Source of the DNA: Tetragonia tetragonoides
Taxonomy: Eukaryota > Streptophyta > Magnoliopsida > Caryophyllales > Aizoaceae
NCBI GenBank assembly: GCA_038025085.1
Contig: CM076140.1
Coordinates: 21,391,501-21,455,500 of the forward strand
DNA: 64,000 bases
Direction of reading: 5' to 3'
The notes under the pieces are model-generated. The model did not search any database and was not told the origin of the DNA. It was given only the letters and a program-made list of their open reading frames with translations. This document shows, one piece after another, positions 12,258-23,867 of the stretch. The position numbers and the translations under genes are program-made. Each line of letters opens with the position of its first letter. Positions within the stretch are counted from its first letter, which is position 1.

Positions 12258-13004
12258 TTCTGAGTAAGGAACTAAGGATCCTCTCAAGTAGTTCCCTCCA
12301 ATTTCCCCTCTAATAAACCAATATCATCATGCCACATCAATTGCTCACTCTAAAAGACATCTAACTCTAAGTTTTTTTTCTGTATTATTTTTTTTATTCT
12401 TGTGAGTTACCACACCGAATACTACACCATTCTGTTGGAGAGGATCCCAACTCCCCCTTTCTCCCTTCATTTCTCTCCCCTCCATCAAGTTGCACAACCC
12501 ACCACCACCTTCACCTTTCTATTTTACCCTTTAATTTGCTACATTACCCCTTTAATCATTTTCCTCAATCCAAGCATATGGCCTAATGGTAAAATAATAT
12601 TAGGGATCTACCGTGATTGAGATTTGAGACTTCTACAGAGGCCATTGTTTTTCGTAATTAAACCACAATCTATATGTCTCAACTTGGTGGTTAATTCCTT
12701 GAATCTATCATTATGTTGATGTACATTGGAAAAAGAGGTAACTCAAAATGGCTTTTTTTTTTTGGCAGCAGGAAAAACAGTTACATAATTTATACAATGT
12801 GCATGCCTTTGAAAGCCTCTTGGACTAGTGAGTGTGCTACTTGATATAAAGAACTAGCAATAAAACGAAAACTACAACATTTAAAAGTTCTAGCTAAATT
12901 CTTATTTTGATACATGCTAGAAACAATCTTGCACTTGAACTGCAAGTGATACTTGCAAAACCAATTATTGTTAAGTAAACAAGCTTGATGACCTTTGCTC
13001 CAAA

Positions 13005-13662
13005 TTAGTTAGGAAGACAAGGATTTCTGCGGCTGAGAATAGCAAGTCGAGCCTGAGCGAGAAGAGTAAGTAATCCTACGCTGAAACTTGATCTTGTAGC
13101 TTGAACGCCGAGTTCTGATTCTAGAAGTAAAGCATGATTGGGGCCGAACGGGTTCATATAGCAAAGATTTGTAGGATCCATAATGAAAAAAAAAGGAGAC
13201 GCAGTTTTATCATCCATCACAACCTCTTCACTGGTGACCTCAAACTTCTCCAGTGAGGTGGATACCTCGTGGGCAACAAATTTATCATCCACCGCAACAT
13301 TCGCATAGGTGGAAACACATTCCTTCATCATGTTTCTAGCTCTTGAGTCAATTGAATCTTCAGAAGATGGGATGCCCGTACCATAGACAAAATCCATAGA
13401 TATCCTATGGACACAAATCGTCATTACTGATAAATAAGTAGGTTGATAAAAGCCGACTTTCTTCCCTTTTACGATCGTCTTATACACAGATGGAGGAATT
13501 TCTAGGAGAGTAATTTCTTTTCCTATAAGTGAACTTGGCAGAGGACTCCTTACAACCCAAATCGATAGTGGTAGTAGCAAACTTATTAGGGGAGTTAGTA
13601 AACACATCAGAACTAGCAACATAAATAACTTTATCAATCTTACCAGGGGAGCTAATTGACAC
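13005..13662 (-). other. Open stretch downstream of TPR relic, product unknown
   Basis: Two overlapping minus-strand frames (13662-13480 and 13637-13005) are open for 60 and 210 codons. One reads KIDKVIYVASSDVFTNSPNK; the other starts with a hydrophobic run and continues as acidic, serine-rich text. I do not recognise either. The overlap suggests one ancestral frame broken near 13500-13560. Because the segment follows a TPR pseudogene on the same strand, it may be the remainder of that gene or of an unrelated inserted sequence. Confidence 0.3.
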
Positions 13663-13746
13663 TACATGTGAGAACTAACATCCTGCTAAACATCATTATT
13701 CAACTTGCTACTTATTTGAAACTTGTCATTGGGACCTCCAATACAT

Positions 13747-14358
13747 TCAATTGCAAAAAGTCGAAATTGGAGTGGAAGATTTGATTCTCAGAGAAGAATT
13801 TTCTCCTAAAAGACTTTGAGAACTTCCTTTCTTGGACTCAACCAATTCAAAAGATTTGTCCAAAGTTCTTTTCCCATTTGATTTTATCTTCAATAAATTT
13901 TCAACTTTTTCCAACTCTCTCACCAACTCACTATTTTGAGGGTCAATTGTAACAACTCGACTGAGGTCACAATGGGCACTATGAAGCTCATGTAGCTTCA
14001 CAGAACCTAAAGCTCTTCTATACCACGCTTTGACATTATTCGAATCAAATTCAATCACAAAGGAGCATAAAATTTTTGCTTTTTCAAAATCACCAAGTTT
14101 CATATAACAAGTTGCAAGATTAAGATTCAGAGATAAAGTCAATTCATTGAACAAATCTTCATCATTCCCTTAAAGAGTTGTACAAAAGTATAAAAACTTA
14201 AGCGCCTTATGATATTTTAAGGATGCATGATTAAAACTCCATTCTTTAAACCTGACATTTCCTTCATCCTTCAAATATTTTACAATATGTAAAATCTGCT
14301 CCGACCCTTCCAAATTTGAGATAAAATTAATCATATCCTCATCGTAATTGTCATCCAA
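13747..14358 (-). pseudogene. TPR co-chaperone-like protein, interrupted by one stop
   Basis: Starting at an ATG at 14358 the minus strand reads an acidic leader, then LKDEGNVRFKE and ALKFLYF, which match the first helix pair of the TPR clamp in FKBP-type immunophilins (ROF1/FKBP62-like). A single TAA (14170-14172) interrupts the frame. The same frame then continues as NLNLATCYMKLGDFEKAKIL and NVKAWYRRALGSVKLHELHSA, the second and third TPR repeats, followed by a charged tail and a stop at 13747. No PPIase domain is present. The frame is otherwise well kept, so this is a young pseudogene, a short TPR gene with a stop polymorphism, or a sequence error. TPR clamps of this type usually bind the C-terminus of HSP70/HSP90. 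Confidence 0.6.
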
Positions 14359-14569
14359 ATGAACAAAAATAAGAGCAGAAGGAAGAGAACCATTTCCATA
14401 TTAAACATGCAAATCACTTTCAAATCATAAAACCCCAAACAAGCTAAACCCACTAAGCACCCAACACAACTACACGCAATGAACACAAAAACAAAGAAAC
14501 AGAGACCCAAAATAAGAGAAAAGGCTCTGAAATTTAAGTAAAAGAGGAGAAAAGAGAGCAAGGCTAAAA

Positions 14570-15370
14570 AATTTGATGATCTTCACTCCCATTTCCTTGG
14601 TCGGAGCACAGTCCCAACAAAGTAATCATTCGATATCCTTCTAGTTCTTTCTCTTCTTCTTATGTATTGTATCTTTTTTATTTTTCCTTTATCTGCTTCC
14701 TCTTTCTAGTTAGACTTTGGCTAATTAACAGCCTGAGATGTTTAAAATCATCCTTTTTTTTTACTCTTGGCAGAGAACTCTTCTACGAGCTGATTTCATA
14801 ACTAAAGTCTAGATGTCAAATGCGTTCCACCGCAGCTTTGAATCAAACCAACCAGATGAACCTCTCCAAATACATAACATAGCAAGAGACTTGAAAATCG
14901 ACAATTCCAACAATTGAGAAGATCAATTGAAGATCACCCCACATTAAAAGATGAAAATTAATCCCAAATCGCATGTGTTGAAAATCCGCAAGAGGAGATG
15001 ATCGGGGCGTGGATTATAGAAATTGAGGCTTGCTGGCAACCGGTAAAGGGTTTAGATCGAAAACCAGTTGCCGACGAGCAGTGTTTAGGAGGTTCTATAA
15101 CTTTGGGGGTTTTAGGGCCAGAGAGAGGAAGTCTCGGGTATCATGTATATGGCACTCAAATAACATTGAGATCCATTTAAACTTATTAACCGCAGTTGCT
15201 AAGTTATGTTACGACGAGTGACTCTCAAACAAAGGATAATAAGAAAAGGAAAAACATCCCATCTGAAGTTGACAGAAATTAGGCTAAATGGACTCTACTT
15301 CAAAAACACGATATCTTCTCATAGTCACCCAAGTTTTACCTAGGCAAACATACACCAACTAACAGTCACA
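14570..15370. other. Intergenic, no gene seen
   Basis: Some short open frames exist (for example near 14998-15220) but none resembles a known protein or has a codon pattern I would trust. Confidence 0.4.
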
Positions 15371-15402
15371 TTTCCTCTCGAAAGAAGTATTGTAATACTA
15401 GG
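15371..15402 (+). repeat. 32 bp repeat, second copy at 16319-16350
   Basis: This sequence, beginning TTTCCTCTCGAAAGAAGTAT, recurs at 16319-16350 with a single difference (T versus C). The second copy lies at the 5' edge of the truncated LINE. Confidence 0.8.
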
Positions 15403-15603
15403 AGTAATCACATTATGACTTATCTATCTCAAACAATCTTGTAATCTACGTTCCAATCGTCATCCATGTAGAACTTAGAAATGAGTTGACTTGCTCCGTG
15501 CATGCATCCTTGTAGCCAATGAAAAAGAAAAAAAAAAGTTCACATTTGACTTTCAAGTTTGAGAGAACTGAGCCCAAAGAGACCCAAAGGCCAAAAATCA
15601 TTT

Positions 15604-16347
15604 TTTTTTTGAGGGTAAACGATAGAGAGTGGGGTGATTTCATTAACCAAGATCATCAAGCTCCGACAAGGCAAGAATACCTTGCGGAAAATTACAAACC
15701 TGAATTTGAGCTACCCCATCAAGAGGACGCAACTTTGCAGCAAGATGCGCCACTGAATTTCCCACCCGCTTTACATGAGAGCTAGCAAAGAAAGTAAAAC
15801 AAAAACACATAGCCAATATATCCTCTGCGAAAATGTCACAGGGAGCCCTGCCTTTTTCCTTCGCCTGCAAGCGATTAATAAGTGACAAGGTATCTGTTTC
15901 TAGAACCACTCTAGTGAAACCAAGTTGAGCAGCCACTTGCGTACCATAACGACCTGCAGCCCCTTCTGCCATATCCGCAGTCCATCGTGCCTTCAATCGT
16001 TTAGTAGCAAATGCCAGTACCTTGCCCTCCTCGTCACGAACCACAACACCCAAGCCCACCACACCATCTTCAAGCATAGCTGTATCTGTATTAACCTTCA
16101 CACAGTCCTGTGGAGGGGGGGTCCAATACTAAACCATAGGACGAGGGACCTGGGTTCCTGTAGACAAAGCCATTTGTGCATATGACCTATAATCTTTGAC
16201 ATAGCGTAGATACCCCGGAACGAGTGACTCCATGTTAGGCAGGGATGCCTCGAAAATCACTTCATTTCGTGCTCTCCACATGGCCCAAACCATGGTCAAG
16301 AAAACACAAAAATCCTCCTTTCCTCTCGAAAGAAGTATTGCAATACT
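15604..16347 (-). mobile_element. 5'-truncated LINE with 16 bp target duplication
   Basis: A minus-strand LINE fragment starts with its poly-A tail, seen as poly-T from about 15601. It is flanked by AGGCCAAAAATCATTT at 15588-15603 and 16348-16363. It carries the zinc-finger/RNase H end of a LINE ORF2. Insertion by target-primed reverse transcription explains the tail and the duplication. The 5' edge is complicated by the 32 bp repeat described separately. The insertion ends about 0.2 kb before the RPS9 start codon, in head-to-head orientation. Confidence 0.7.
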
Positions 16348-16371
16348 AGGCCAAAAATCATTTAACGCCAT
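15643..16371 (-). pseudogene. LINE ORF2 end: RNase H domain, one in-frame stop
   Basis: The upstream part reads FLTMVWAMWRARNEVIFEA, the conserved W-x-x-W-x-x-R-N-x-x-x-F of plant LINE proteins. After an in-frame TAG (16129-16131) the same frame continues with WTPPPQDCVKVNTDTA, GLGVVVRDEEGKVL, then VVLETDTLSLI and VKRVGNSVAHLAAK. These are the core blocks of an RVT_3 RNase H domain. In the first block the usual D-G/A is D-T. The usual A-E-x-x-A block appears altered (MAEGAAGRYG). The frame ends with a stop at 15643, just before the poly-A tail. Confidence 0.75.
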
Positions 16372-16556
16372 TAGTTTTTTTTTAACTATTTTTTTGTTTG
16401 TTTTGCAAAACCAGCAAATCCTTCATTCCTCCTACAGTCCTACTGCATTATCCTCATCCTAAGATTCCCAACCAGTCACCCCATCAAAAACTCCTTTCCC
16501 CTTACCTTCACCAGAATCACCACCATAACCATTCTCATCATCTCCCACCCTCTCCA

Positions 16557-19500
16557 ATGGCGACCTCACTCTCATCCCTAACATCATCCTTCACATCACT
16601 CACCTTCACCACCACTCTCTCCTCCAAACCCCAATCTCTCTCCCACTTCAAACCCCTCTCTCTCTTCTCTCCCTCTCCTAGACCCCTCACTCTCACCATT
16701 TCCGCTTCATCCGCAGTCGTAGCCGAACCCGAAACGGAAGACCTCCAGAAACTCGTTAAGTCACGCCTTCCGGGTGGGTTCGCTGCCCAAACTATTATTG
16801 GTACTGGCAGAAGAAAATGTGCAATTGCTAGGGTTGTTCTTCAAGAGGGCACTGGGAAATTTATCATCAATTATCGTGATGCCAAGGTCCAATTTTGCAT
16901 ATTTATGTTGTTAGCCTGCATTTTGGTTTTTGTGGTTGATTGGTGATTAGTTTGTTGTGGTTATGTTTAGAAAGATAAAGGTGCAAATTTGTGGAAATGT
17001 AGCTTTGTGGTATTAACCTATTGGGTCCAATTTTGCATATTTATGTTGTGTTCATAGTAATATTCTTGCTAGCCTATATTTTGCTGTTTGTGTATGGTTG
17101 GTTATTGCTTGTTATGGTTCTGATTAGCATAGAAGAGGTGCCATTTTGTGGAAATGTATTTGTGTGCTTTAAGGCTATTAGGTGTTTGGTTTGTTGTACT
17201 GGTCAGAACGAGGATTGAGGATTGAGGGAAGTGATGGGTTAAGGGCTACGGAGGGTAATTTAATTAATTAGTTATTTACCTTTTTTTTAAAGAGGGTAAT
17301 TTGGTTTATTAGTATGTGCTTTTGTATGGTTTAGTTATGCTAGTCTACATTTTTGTTATTGTGCTGGAGTGGCTATTTGGTTATTGTGGCCATAGTTATT
17401 AGTTATTAGAGAAAAAGGTACAATTTTGGAGAGAAGTAGCTGCGTGGTATTGGCCTATTAGGTGTTGGGTTATTAGTATCCGCAATATGATTTTCTGTAG
17501 TTTAGTGATGCTAGCCTACATTAGAGTTTTTTAGCTTGATTGGTTATTGGCTGTTGTGGTTATGGTGATTGGAAAATAATTAAAATTTTGTGGAAATGTA
17601 GCTTGTGTGCGTTGGGAAATCAAAATAAGCCCATAATGTATAAGGTGAAACAAGGTACTACAAAGTAAGTACCCTTGTTAGTTATAATTTGTAATCAGAC
17701 ATTTAAATGTGTAAATGTGAAGGGAGCAAGGACAAGGTTATTTCTTCTTTCTCCACAAATGCAACTATAGGTAATGGGTGTAAGCAATAGAGAAAGAGAG
17801 GGTATGTGTGGATAAGCCATTTGGGTTGTGATCTTGAGGTTTTTGTTGTAGTAATGGAAATCCCGACTAGCAATTGTAGTAAGTGGTTTAAGGGCTGTTG
17901 TGGGATAATTAGTGAGATTACGACAAAGGCGTGTTGTTACATACTACTGTTAGTTCTAGAAGATGTTTCTACAGTGTCTTATTAGCCTATTAGCTGATTA
18001 GTTTTTTGTGTGGGTAAGAATGAGGAAAGTTGAGGGCCAAGTAAGCAAACACTAAGGAGGAGTTGTTTAGTTAAATAGTATGCAGTATTTTTATGTGGTT
18101 CTTAGGCTACATTTTAAATTTTGTGGTAGATTGTCTGTTATGGACTTAGTCGGAAAGGTTATGCTTAGCAGAAAGCTGTAGGATTGAGGTAGTTTAGCGG
18201 TGTGGTGTTTGCTGTTTTGTTTATTGTGTGGAAAAGATTGATATGCAGTGTGCTGGTGGGATAAATGACATAGCTGTATATTGTACTATTAGTAGTTTGT
18301 TCGAGAAAGTGATAACAAGGATGATGCTTTAAATAGTTAGCTTAGTAGCGCGATAAGGCTCAGAGTTTGGCTGGAAGCTATTTGAGAGTTTGGGTAGCAA
18401 TATCGTCAAGAGTTCATTGCCAGGTTCCTCCTCTCCCTGTTCTCTCTCCTACCAGCAATTTTTCATACTTGTGAGGGACTTTCAAACTGGGAGTTGCATA
18501 AGGGGATAGGAGTGTGGTGGGACGTAGTTTTTATGTAAATTGCCTGGAGTTTCAATGGGTGTAATCTAGTTCTAAGAATATGATTGGGCAAATGTTTTTT
18601 ACGCTTCCTAGAAGATGGAATTATGGAAATGACTCCAGCTGTTTTATTTTCACCAATCTTATTATTTTTTTATGTTTTTATTTATTTTGATTTAACTGTT
18701 AGCAGCTTCGTTTAATCAGTTAGTGCTTGTAGTACAACATCCTGGCCACAAACAGAGCACAAAAAAGGGGGGCAAATGCAACCCACAGCCAGCTAGACAG
18801 AAAAAACACACATACTGATTGAGGAGTACAATCTGGATCAAACATTGAGCACTTGAGCCTTCTTCATCTTCCAAAGTCTAGTTTTTTGTATTTTTTTTTT
18901 TTTTGAACAGCAAACGGTCATCCAAAGTCTAGATTAATCCCTCTGAGAGCACAAGACTCTATTTGCTGCTGAATCCTTTATTCCGTCAATGGAATTTAAT
19001 TGAACCTTAAGATAAATTATTATTCTGCTCTTGATATAGGCGATGTCTGGCAGAACATTTCTGAGACAAGATGATTTCTGCATTTACTTACATAGTAAAT
19101 AACTACAGTAAAGGCTACTCTCCTAATGGACTTCACATCCGCTTTACCTAAGATCAACTCCTCCACCCCCCCCCCCCTCCGCCCCAATTTTCACACATCT
19201 GCTCAAACTGGATAAAGGAGTAAACCTCAGTCCATATACTGATTTTATTGAAATTGAATGCACTAAAAAATATGTATAAGTGATGCTAGCCTGCGTGTTT
19301 ATTTTGTGTTTGATTGCCTGTTGTACTTAATACATTTAGTCGGAAAGGTTATGCTTAGCAGAATAAAAATGATGTTTGGAAAATGTAGCTATCTGGTCTC
19401 AGGTGTTTGGTTTGTTTTGTGGGATAGAATGAGGTAAGCGATGTTGGTTATATTTGTACTAGTTTGTTTGAGAAAACGACAACACAGATGATGTTGTATA

Positions 19501-20406
19501 TAATCATCTCAGTAACTCGATAAGGCTTAGAGTAGCTGTAAGGAAGCGTACGTACATTGGAAAAGCTTGATTGTTAACCCCTAGTTTTATTGCTATAAAG
19601 GAAGGTGGGAATGGAGATAAGTCACAAGACAGGACAGGACTGCATTAGCTGGAACATATGGCAAACTCACTGAACATTATATGTTTCATGTGAAAGACTC
19701 CATTGTACAATTATGAAGCTTTAAATTGAATTCTCTTGATTGGTTACCTCAAAGTGACCCTCTAAGAAATAAGAAAGTGAATGAATCTCACAAATATTGG
19801 TCTTATGTATTTGAGAGCCAGATATGTTAAGTTTCTGGTAACTAGACAAGAACTCTTGTGACCAGTATTGATTCTTTAGCTTCCAAGTTGAGTACCATTT
19901 TTGTGATGCTAGAGCATTGGGGAAACAGTTTATGTGATCAAAATGTTAGTTGTTACCTATTCCTTTCGTCAAGATGAAATTTTCTTGCTTGTAAATGCCA
20001 CACAAGTGACTAACTGATCCTTCCATAGCACCTATACAGAATAGGATTACTAGCAACAGTGACTAACTGACTAATATATTACTCGACTGACGTTCTTTGG
20101 TTGTGGCTAAATATGCAGGATTACCTTCAAGGGAATCCATTGTGGCTACAGTATGTAAAAACACCACTAGCCACCCTTGGATACGAAACAAGCTACGACG
20201 TCTTTGTCAAAGCTGAAGGTGGTGGCCTCTCAGGTCAAGCACAAGCTATATCACTTGGTATTGCTCGGGCCTTGTTGAAGGTCAGTGAGAGCCACAGAGG
20301 CCCTCTGAGAGAGGAAGGTCTTCTGACTAGAGATGCTAGGGTAGTTGAGAGGAAGAAAGTTGGTCTCAAGAAAGCTCGCAAAGCTCCTCAATTTTCTAAG
20401 CGTTAA
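16557..20406 (+). CDS. RPS9: 30S ribosomal protein S9, chloroplastic (uS9c)
   Basis: Two exons, 16557-16886 and 20119-20406, join in frame to 205 residues. The first 50 or so residues are rich in Ser, Thr and Leu with almost no acidic residues, as in a chloroplast transit peptide. The mature part has [29 protein letters not shown], the exon join into [13 protein letters not shown], and the S9 signature region [19 protein letters not shown]. It ends with [12 protein letters not shown], whose basic tail reaches the ribosomal P site in bacterial S9. The protein is made in the cytosol and works in the small subunit of the plastid ribosome. The ATG at 16557 is the first in frame after a pyrimidine-rich leader. 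The intron is 3232 bp and contains diverged internal repeats. The gene appears intact. Confidence 0.95.
18870..18932 (-). mobile_element. 39 bp ultra-truncated LINE end with 12 bp target duplication
   Basis: TCCAAAGTCTAG is present at 18870-18881 and 18921-18932. Between them is only a poly-T run (minus-strand poly-A) plus GAACAGCAAACGG, which resembles the 3' terminus common to plant LINEs. It lies in the RPS9 intron. Confidence 0.6.
19166..19177 (+). repeat. Run of 12 C in the RPS9 intron
   Basis: A homopolymer C tract followed by CTCCGCCCC. It is likely length-variable. Confidence 0.7.
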
Positions 20407-21385
20407 GATCCGACAAGGCAGGAGAATGTTTGTATAGACAAAAGGAAGATATGTAGATGCATGACTGGAGGTTCTTTAAATTGGGAAAGCACTGTCAGTA
20501 CTTTAGCAATGTTTCTGAGTAGTAATATTCTTTTCTTTTTCTATGTCGCATTGTTGTATGATTATAGTCTTGCAGTTCATCTTTTGATGCCTCCTGGCTC
20601 CTGGTATCACTGAGCTTATTCTTCCAGAAACAGTAGTCAACATTTTGAATGATCCCTTTTGCACCAACTGGCCAATTTTTCTGCTATTCCCCTTAAATTT
20701 CTTTTATATCATATTACCCTTAATTTTGATTCTGCTGATGATTTTCTAGAATTGATGTGTTAAAAAGTTTTCTGAGAGTGCTGTAATGTAAAAGAGAGTT
20801 GTAATGCAAATTACTCCTTCACTTTGCTGGTAAATGATGCATCCAGACATCTAGCTATAAGCTTGTCGATGTTTTCCATTGGAAGATTATCTTTATTTTG
20901 GCTAGCTTGTTTTTGATACTAATCTCTTGGAAATGTGTTTGTTTTCTTGGCTTTTGTCTTCGAACTTTGAATTTTTGGATCGAAGTTTTATATTATAATC
21001 CATGCTTCTTCTACCTGTATGCTAACAATCAAATTTATTCGACTATATGCAAGTCATTTCTCATGTGTTAGTTTGATACGGAAAATTCTCATTTGGAACA
21101 TGTGAAGGGTTGAATAAAACATGGAGTTTCTTTTGACGTTTTCAATTTTGAAAGGAAATTTTCACTAGGAAATATATAACTACAGCAATAAAACAAAATT
21201 ATCATAATTCATAACTTTTCGTTCAATATAAGTTGACATTCACTTTGATATGTGTTAGGTTGGATAAATTTTTCTTTTTTTTTCTCGTTACATAGTCACA
21301 ACCACAGAAGCAATTGGAAGTTGATAAGGATCTACAAGGAACTCGGAAAAAACAGAGAGTAGAGATACAAATTCAATGGAAATTT
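20407..21385. other. 3' flank of RPS9, no further gene seen
   Basis: This contains the presumed RPS9 3' untranslated region, T-rich from about 20510, then AT-rich sequence up to the LINE fragment. No recognisable coding region. Confidence 0.5.
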
Positions 21386-21389
21386 CCTG

Positions 21390-21910
21390 AAAAGGGGTTG
21401 GATAAAAATTAATACAGATGTTGATTCAAAGCTTAATCCTGGAGCGGCTGCGAGCGGACGCATTGCAAGGGACCACATGGGTGCTTTTCGTTTTCCTTTT
21501 GCTACAAATCTGGGTGAATGTTCTTCGGTGAAAGCTGAGCTACTAGCCATGGTCCATAGTCTGAGCATTGCATGGGACAAAGGGCTAGGACGTGTCTGCG
21601 TGGAAACAGACTCGGAAATTGCAATCCTTCTCCTCCAGCAACCAGTGAGTTTGAATAACCCAAAAAGGGGAGTGATCATACGCTGCCAAGACCTTATTAA
21701 TAGAAACTGGGAGGTCAAGCTACTTCATACATACCGTGAAGGAAATCGTGCAGCGGATTGGCTTGCCAACTTTGGGATCCAACTACCGCCTGGGTTGCAC
21801 ATCTTCGAAGCTCCACTGGATGGTGTTAGGAACATTCTCCGTGATGATGTACTAGGAATTTCTTTTGCTAGAATGATTATTATGTAATGGGTGTATCCCT
21901 CTTTCTCGCC
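21390..21910 (+). mobile_element. 5'-truncated LINE fragment, RNase H domain
   Basis: The plus strand encodes WIKINTDVDSKLNPGAAASG, GRIARDHMGAFRF, SVKAELLAMVHSL, VCVETDSEIAILLL and a final NRAADWLANFG. These are all blocks of the RVT_3 RNase H found at the end of plant LINE polyproteins. The frame is open from about 21398 to the stop at 21885-21887. It is followed within 25 bases by a poly-A run (from 21910) extended by TAA units, as expected for a LINE tail. The 5' part of the element is missing and target duplications are not clear. The D-E-D-D pattern seems kept, but the fragment alone cannot move. Confidence 0.7.
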
Positions 21911-23200
21911 AAAAAAAAAATAATAATAATATGTAATTAGTACAATTATCTTTTAATTATTACGAAGTACAAAAACTTTATTTTATTAACTCAATGACAA
22001 GTAATTATAAACATCAATATTATACTAGAATAGTGGTATCAATAGTAGGGGAGAGAAAATGTGAAGTGGATGAGATAGAAAATGTGAAATGATAAAAAAA
22101 AAAAAAAACTAGTTTTTTTTTGCTCGTCAATCAACTTCTTTTTTTTTGATCTAAGCCAATCAACATTTTTAGTTACCATAATAGTACGGGAGTGTTGCTA
22201 AATCCAAAATTGTGTGGGTGAATACAACCCACACAATTTAGCCCCAACATACACACATAAAAACTTTACATTATTCATCACATAGTATAGTTCTTAGCAT
22301 AACTCGTAGGAAAGGAATTGGATTGTGTTGTAAAATTCGAGCGAAGTGAGATGGATTAGAAAGAAAATGGGTAATTACCCATTTTTTCGATCACCATTGT
22401 TTATTGCCAATGCTATGAAGAAAAGTGGGGAAAATAGAGTGATGGTGGTGCGAAGAACTTGCCAAAGAGAGGAGAGAAAGGGAAAAAAAGTATTTGCATA
22501 AGAAATGACGCTTGCTCATTTAAGCTTATTGAGCTTGGGAGGAAAAACGATGATGACTATAGCCTATAGGTAAGTCCTACTTAGGTTTTGTCCAATAGAT
22601 GGACAAGTATTCATCCACTTGTCTCCAACTTGAATCCTCACTTCACTCTCACATGCACTTACTTAGTTATGAAGGGTTAATGTCTTTGTTCCACAATGTC
22701 GAGATTTACTATGGAATTCTCGAATGAATTAAGGTGACAAATGAGTTTGGACTAACACAAATATTTTTGAGCAAATAAATTAAACCATAAAATTGAAATA
22801 GGCTGACAAACAAATTAATCAGCCTAGTTCAATTGACCTATTATTATATCCACTAATCACGTATAGATCAATTCTCATAATCTTAGATTTTAAATCACAA
22901 CTTTAAACTTTTAGCATTAATCGGGTTTAATTAGAAAAGAAAAGATATATAAATATTATGGTATTTTACGGATTTAAGGGGGAGGACAAAAAGAGTTGAG
23001 TTGATCATACTCAATATCATTAAAAAGCCAAAGCACAAAAAAATAAAAAAATCATCATTCTCTTTCTTTAAAATTGACTAAAGGTAACCGGTAATAAACC
23101 CTACACAAAAACTTGTACAAGACGTTCTTACAGTAACTTTTGATAGGACGATGGTCAATTATTTAGTGAAACATATCACTGCTTATAAATAAGTGATCCC
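21911..23200. other. AT-rich intergenic with one perfect hairpin
   Basis: No gene seen. A perfect 13 bp inverted repeat with a 7 base loop (AAATTGTGTGGGT at 22207-22219, ACCCACACAATTT at 22227-22239) is the only clear structure; a short poly-T footprint flanked by CAATCAAC lies near 22140-22160. Confidence 0.5.
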
Positions 23201-23202
23201 AT

Positions 23203-23347
<145 letters not shown>

Positions 23348-23867
23348 TTGGTATTACACAAGTTCCTTATTCCACTATTTTCCTAAAGACAATTAGTGAT
23401 GTTTTTTTGGTGCTAAAGATATGCAAACCCAAAAACTAAAAACCAAACACAATAAGTGATAAAGCATATCCTCATTTAAAATAGAATGAAGAGCTTGTCG
23501 AGTTTCATTAACAAAAGTATTCGTTTTCCATTGTTCACATCCAACATCAGCCAGCCAAACCAACAACCGATGATCAATACTTCGTAGTACTAATAAATTT
23601 TTTAACAAAGATTTATTTTAGTATTCAGAGATTAATAGTATACAAAAAGTTCATAAATATTAATGTAACCGTTTGAATCATCTAGTCTTTTTTGCTAAGC
23701 AAAAAGATAATGCAAGTGAATGGTGATTGAGGCACCCCCCGCTAAATCATGTTCGGACTCTCGTGTTCAATAATGAACATATACCCGCGCAAGTAACCCC
23801 AGTAGTGATGTTTATAATTATCTACAAAAACTTGTGTGGGCTTAGTTCATGGTTGACCAATATTTTA

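Larger units (their letters stand above)
16887..19560 (+). repeat. Diverged repeated module within the RPS9 intron
   Basis: The same ordered words return several times: GCTAGCCTACATTTTG followed by TTGGTTATTG and CTGTTGTGGTTATG, then TTTTGTGGAAATGTAG, then GGTATTAACCTATTAGG. Copies begin near 16910, 17067, 17339, 17510, 18105 and 19283. TTAGTCGGAAAGGTTATGC occurs at about 18147 and 19337. GTCCAATTTTGCATATTTAT occurs at the intron start (16887) and again at about 17025. This indicates old tandem amplification that began at the 5' splice site region. Confidence 0.6.

Noticed and set aside
14998..15221. Two overlapping 60-codon plus-strand frames
   Set aside because: No similarity to known proteins and no splice or codon signals; likely chance.
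21332..21718. Minus-strand 128-codon frame opposite the LINE RNase H
   Set aside because: It is the shadow of the plus-strand RNase H frame, which has the conserved motifs.
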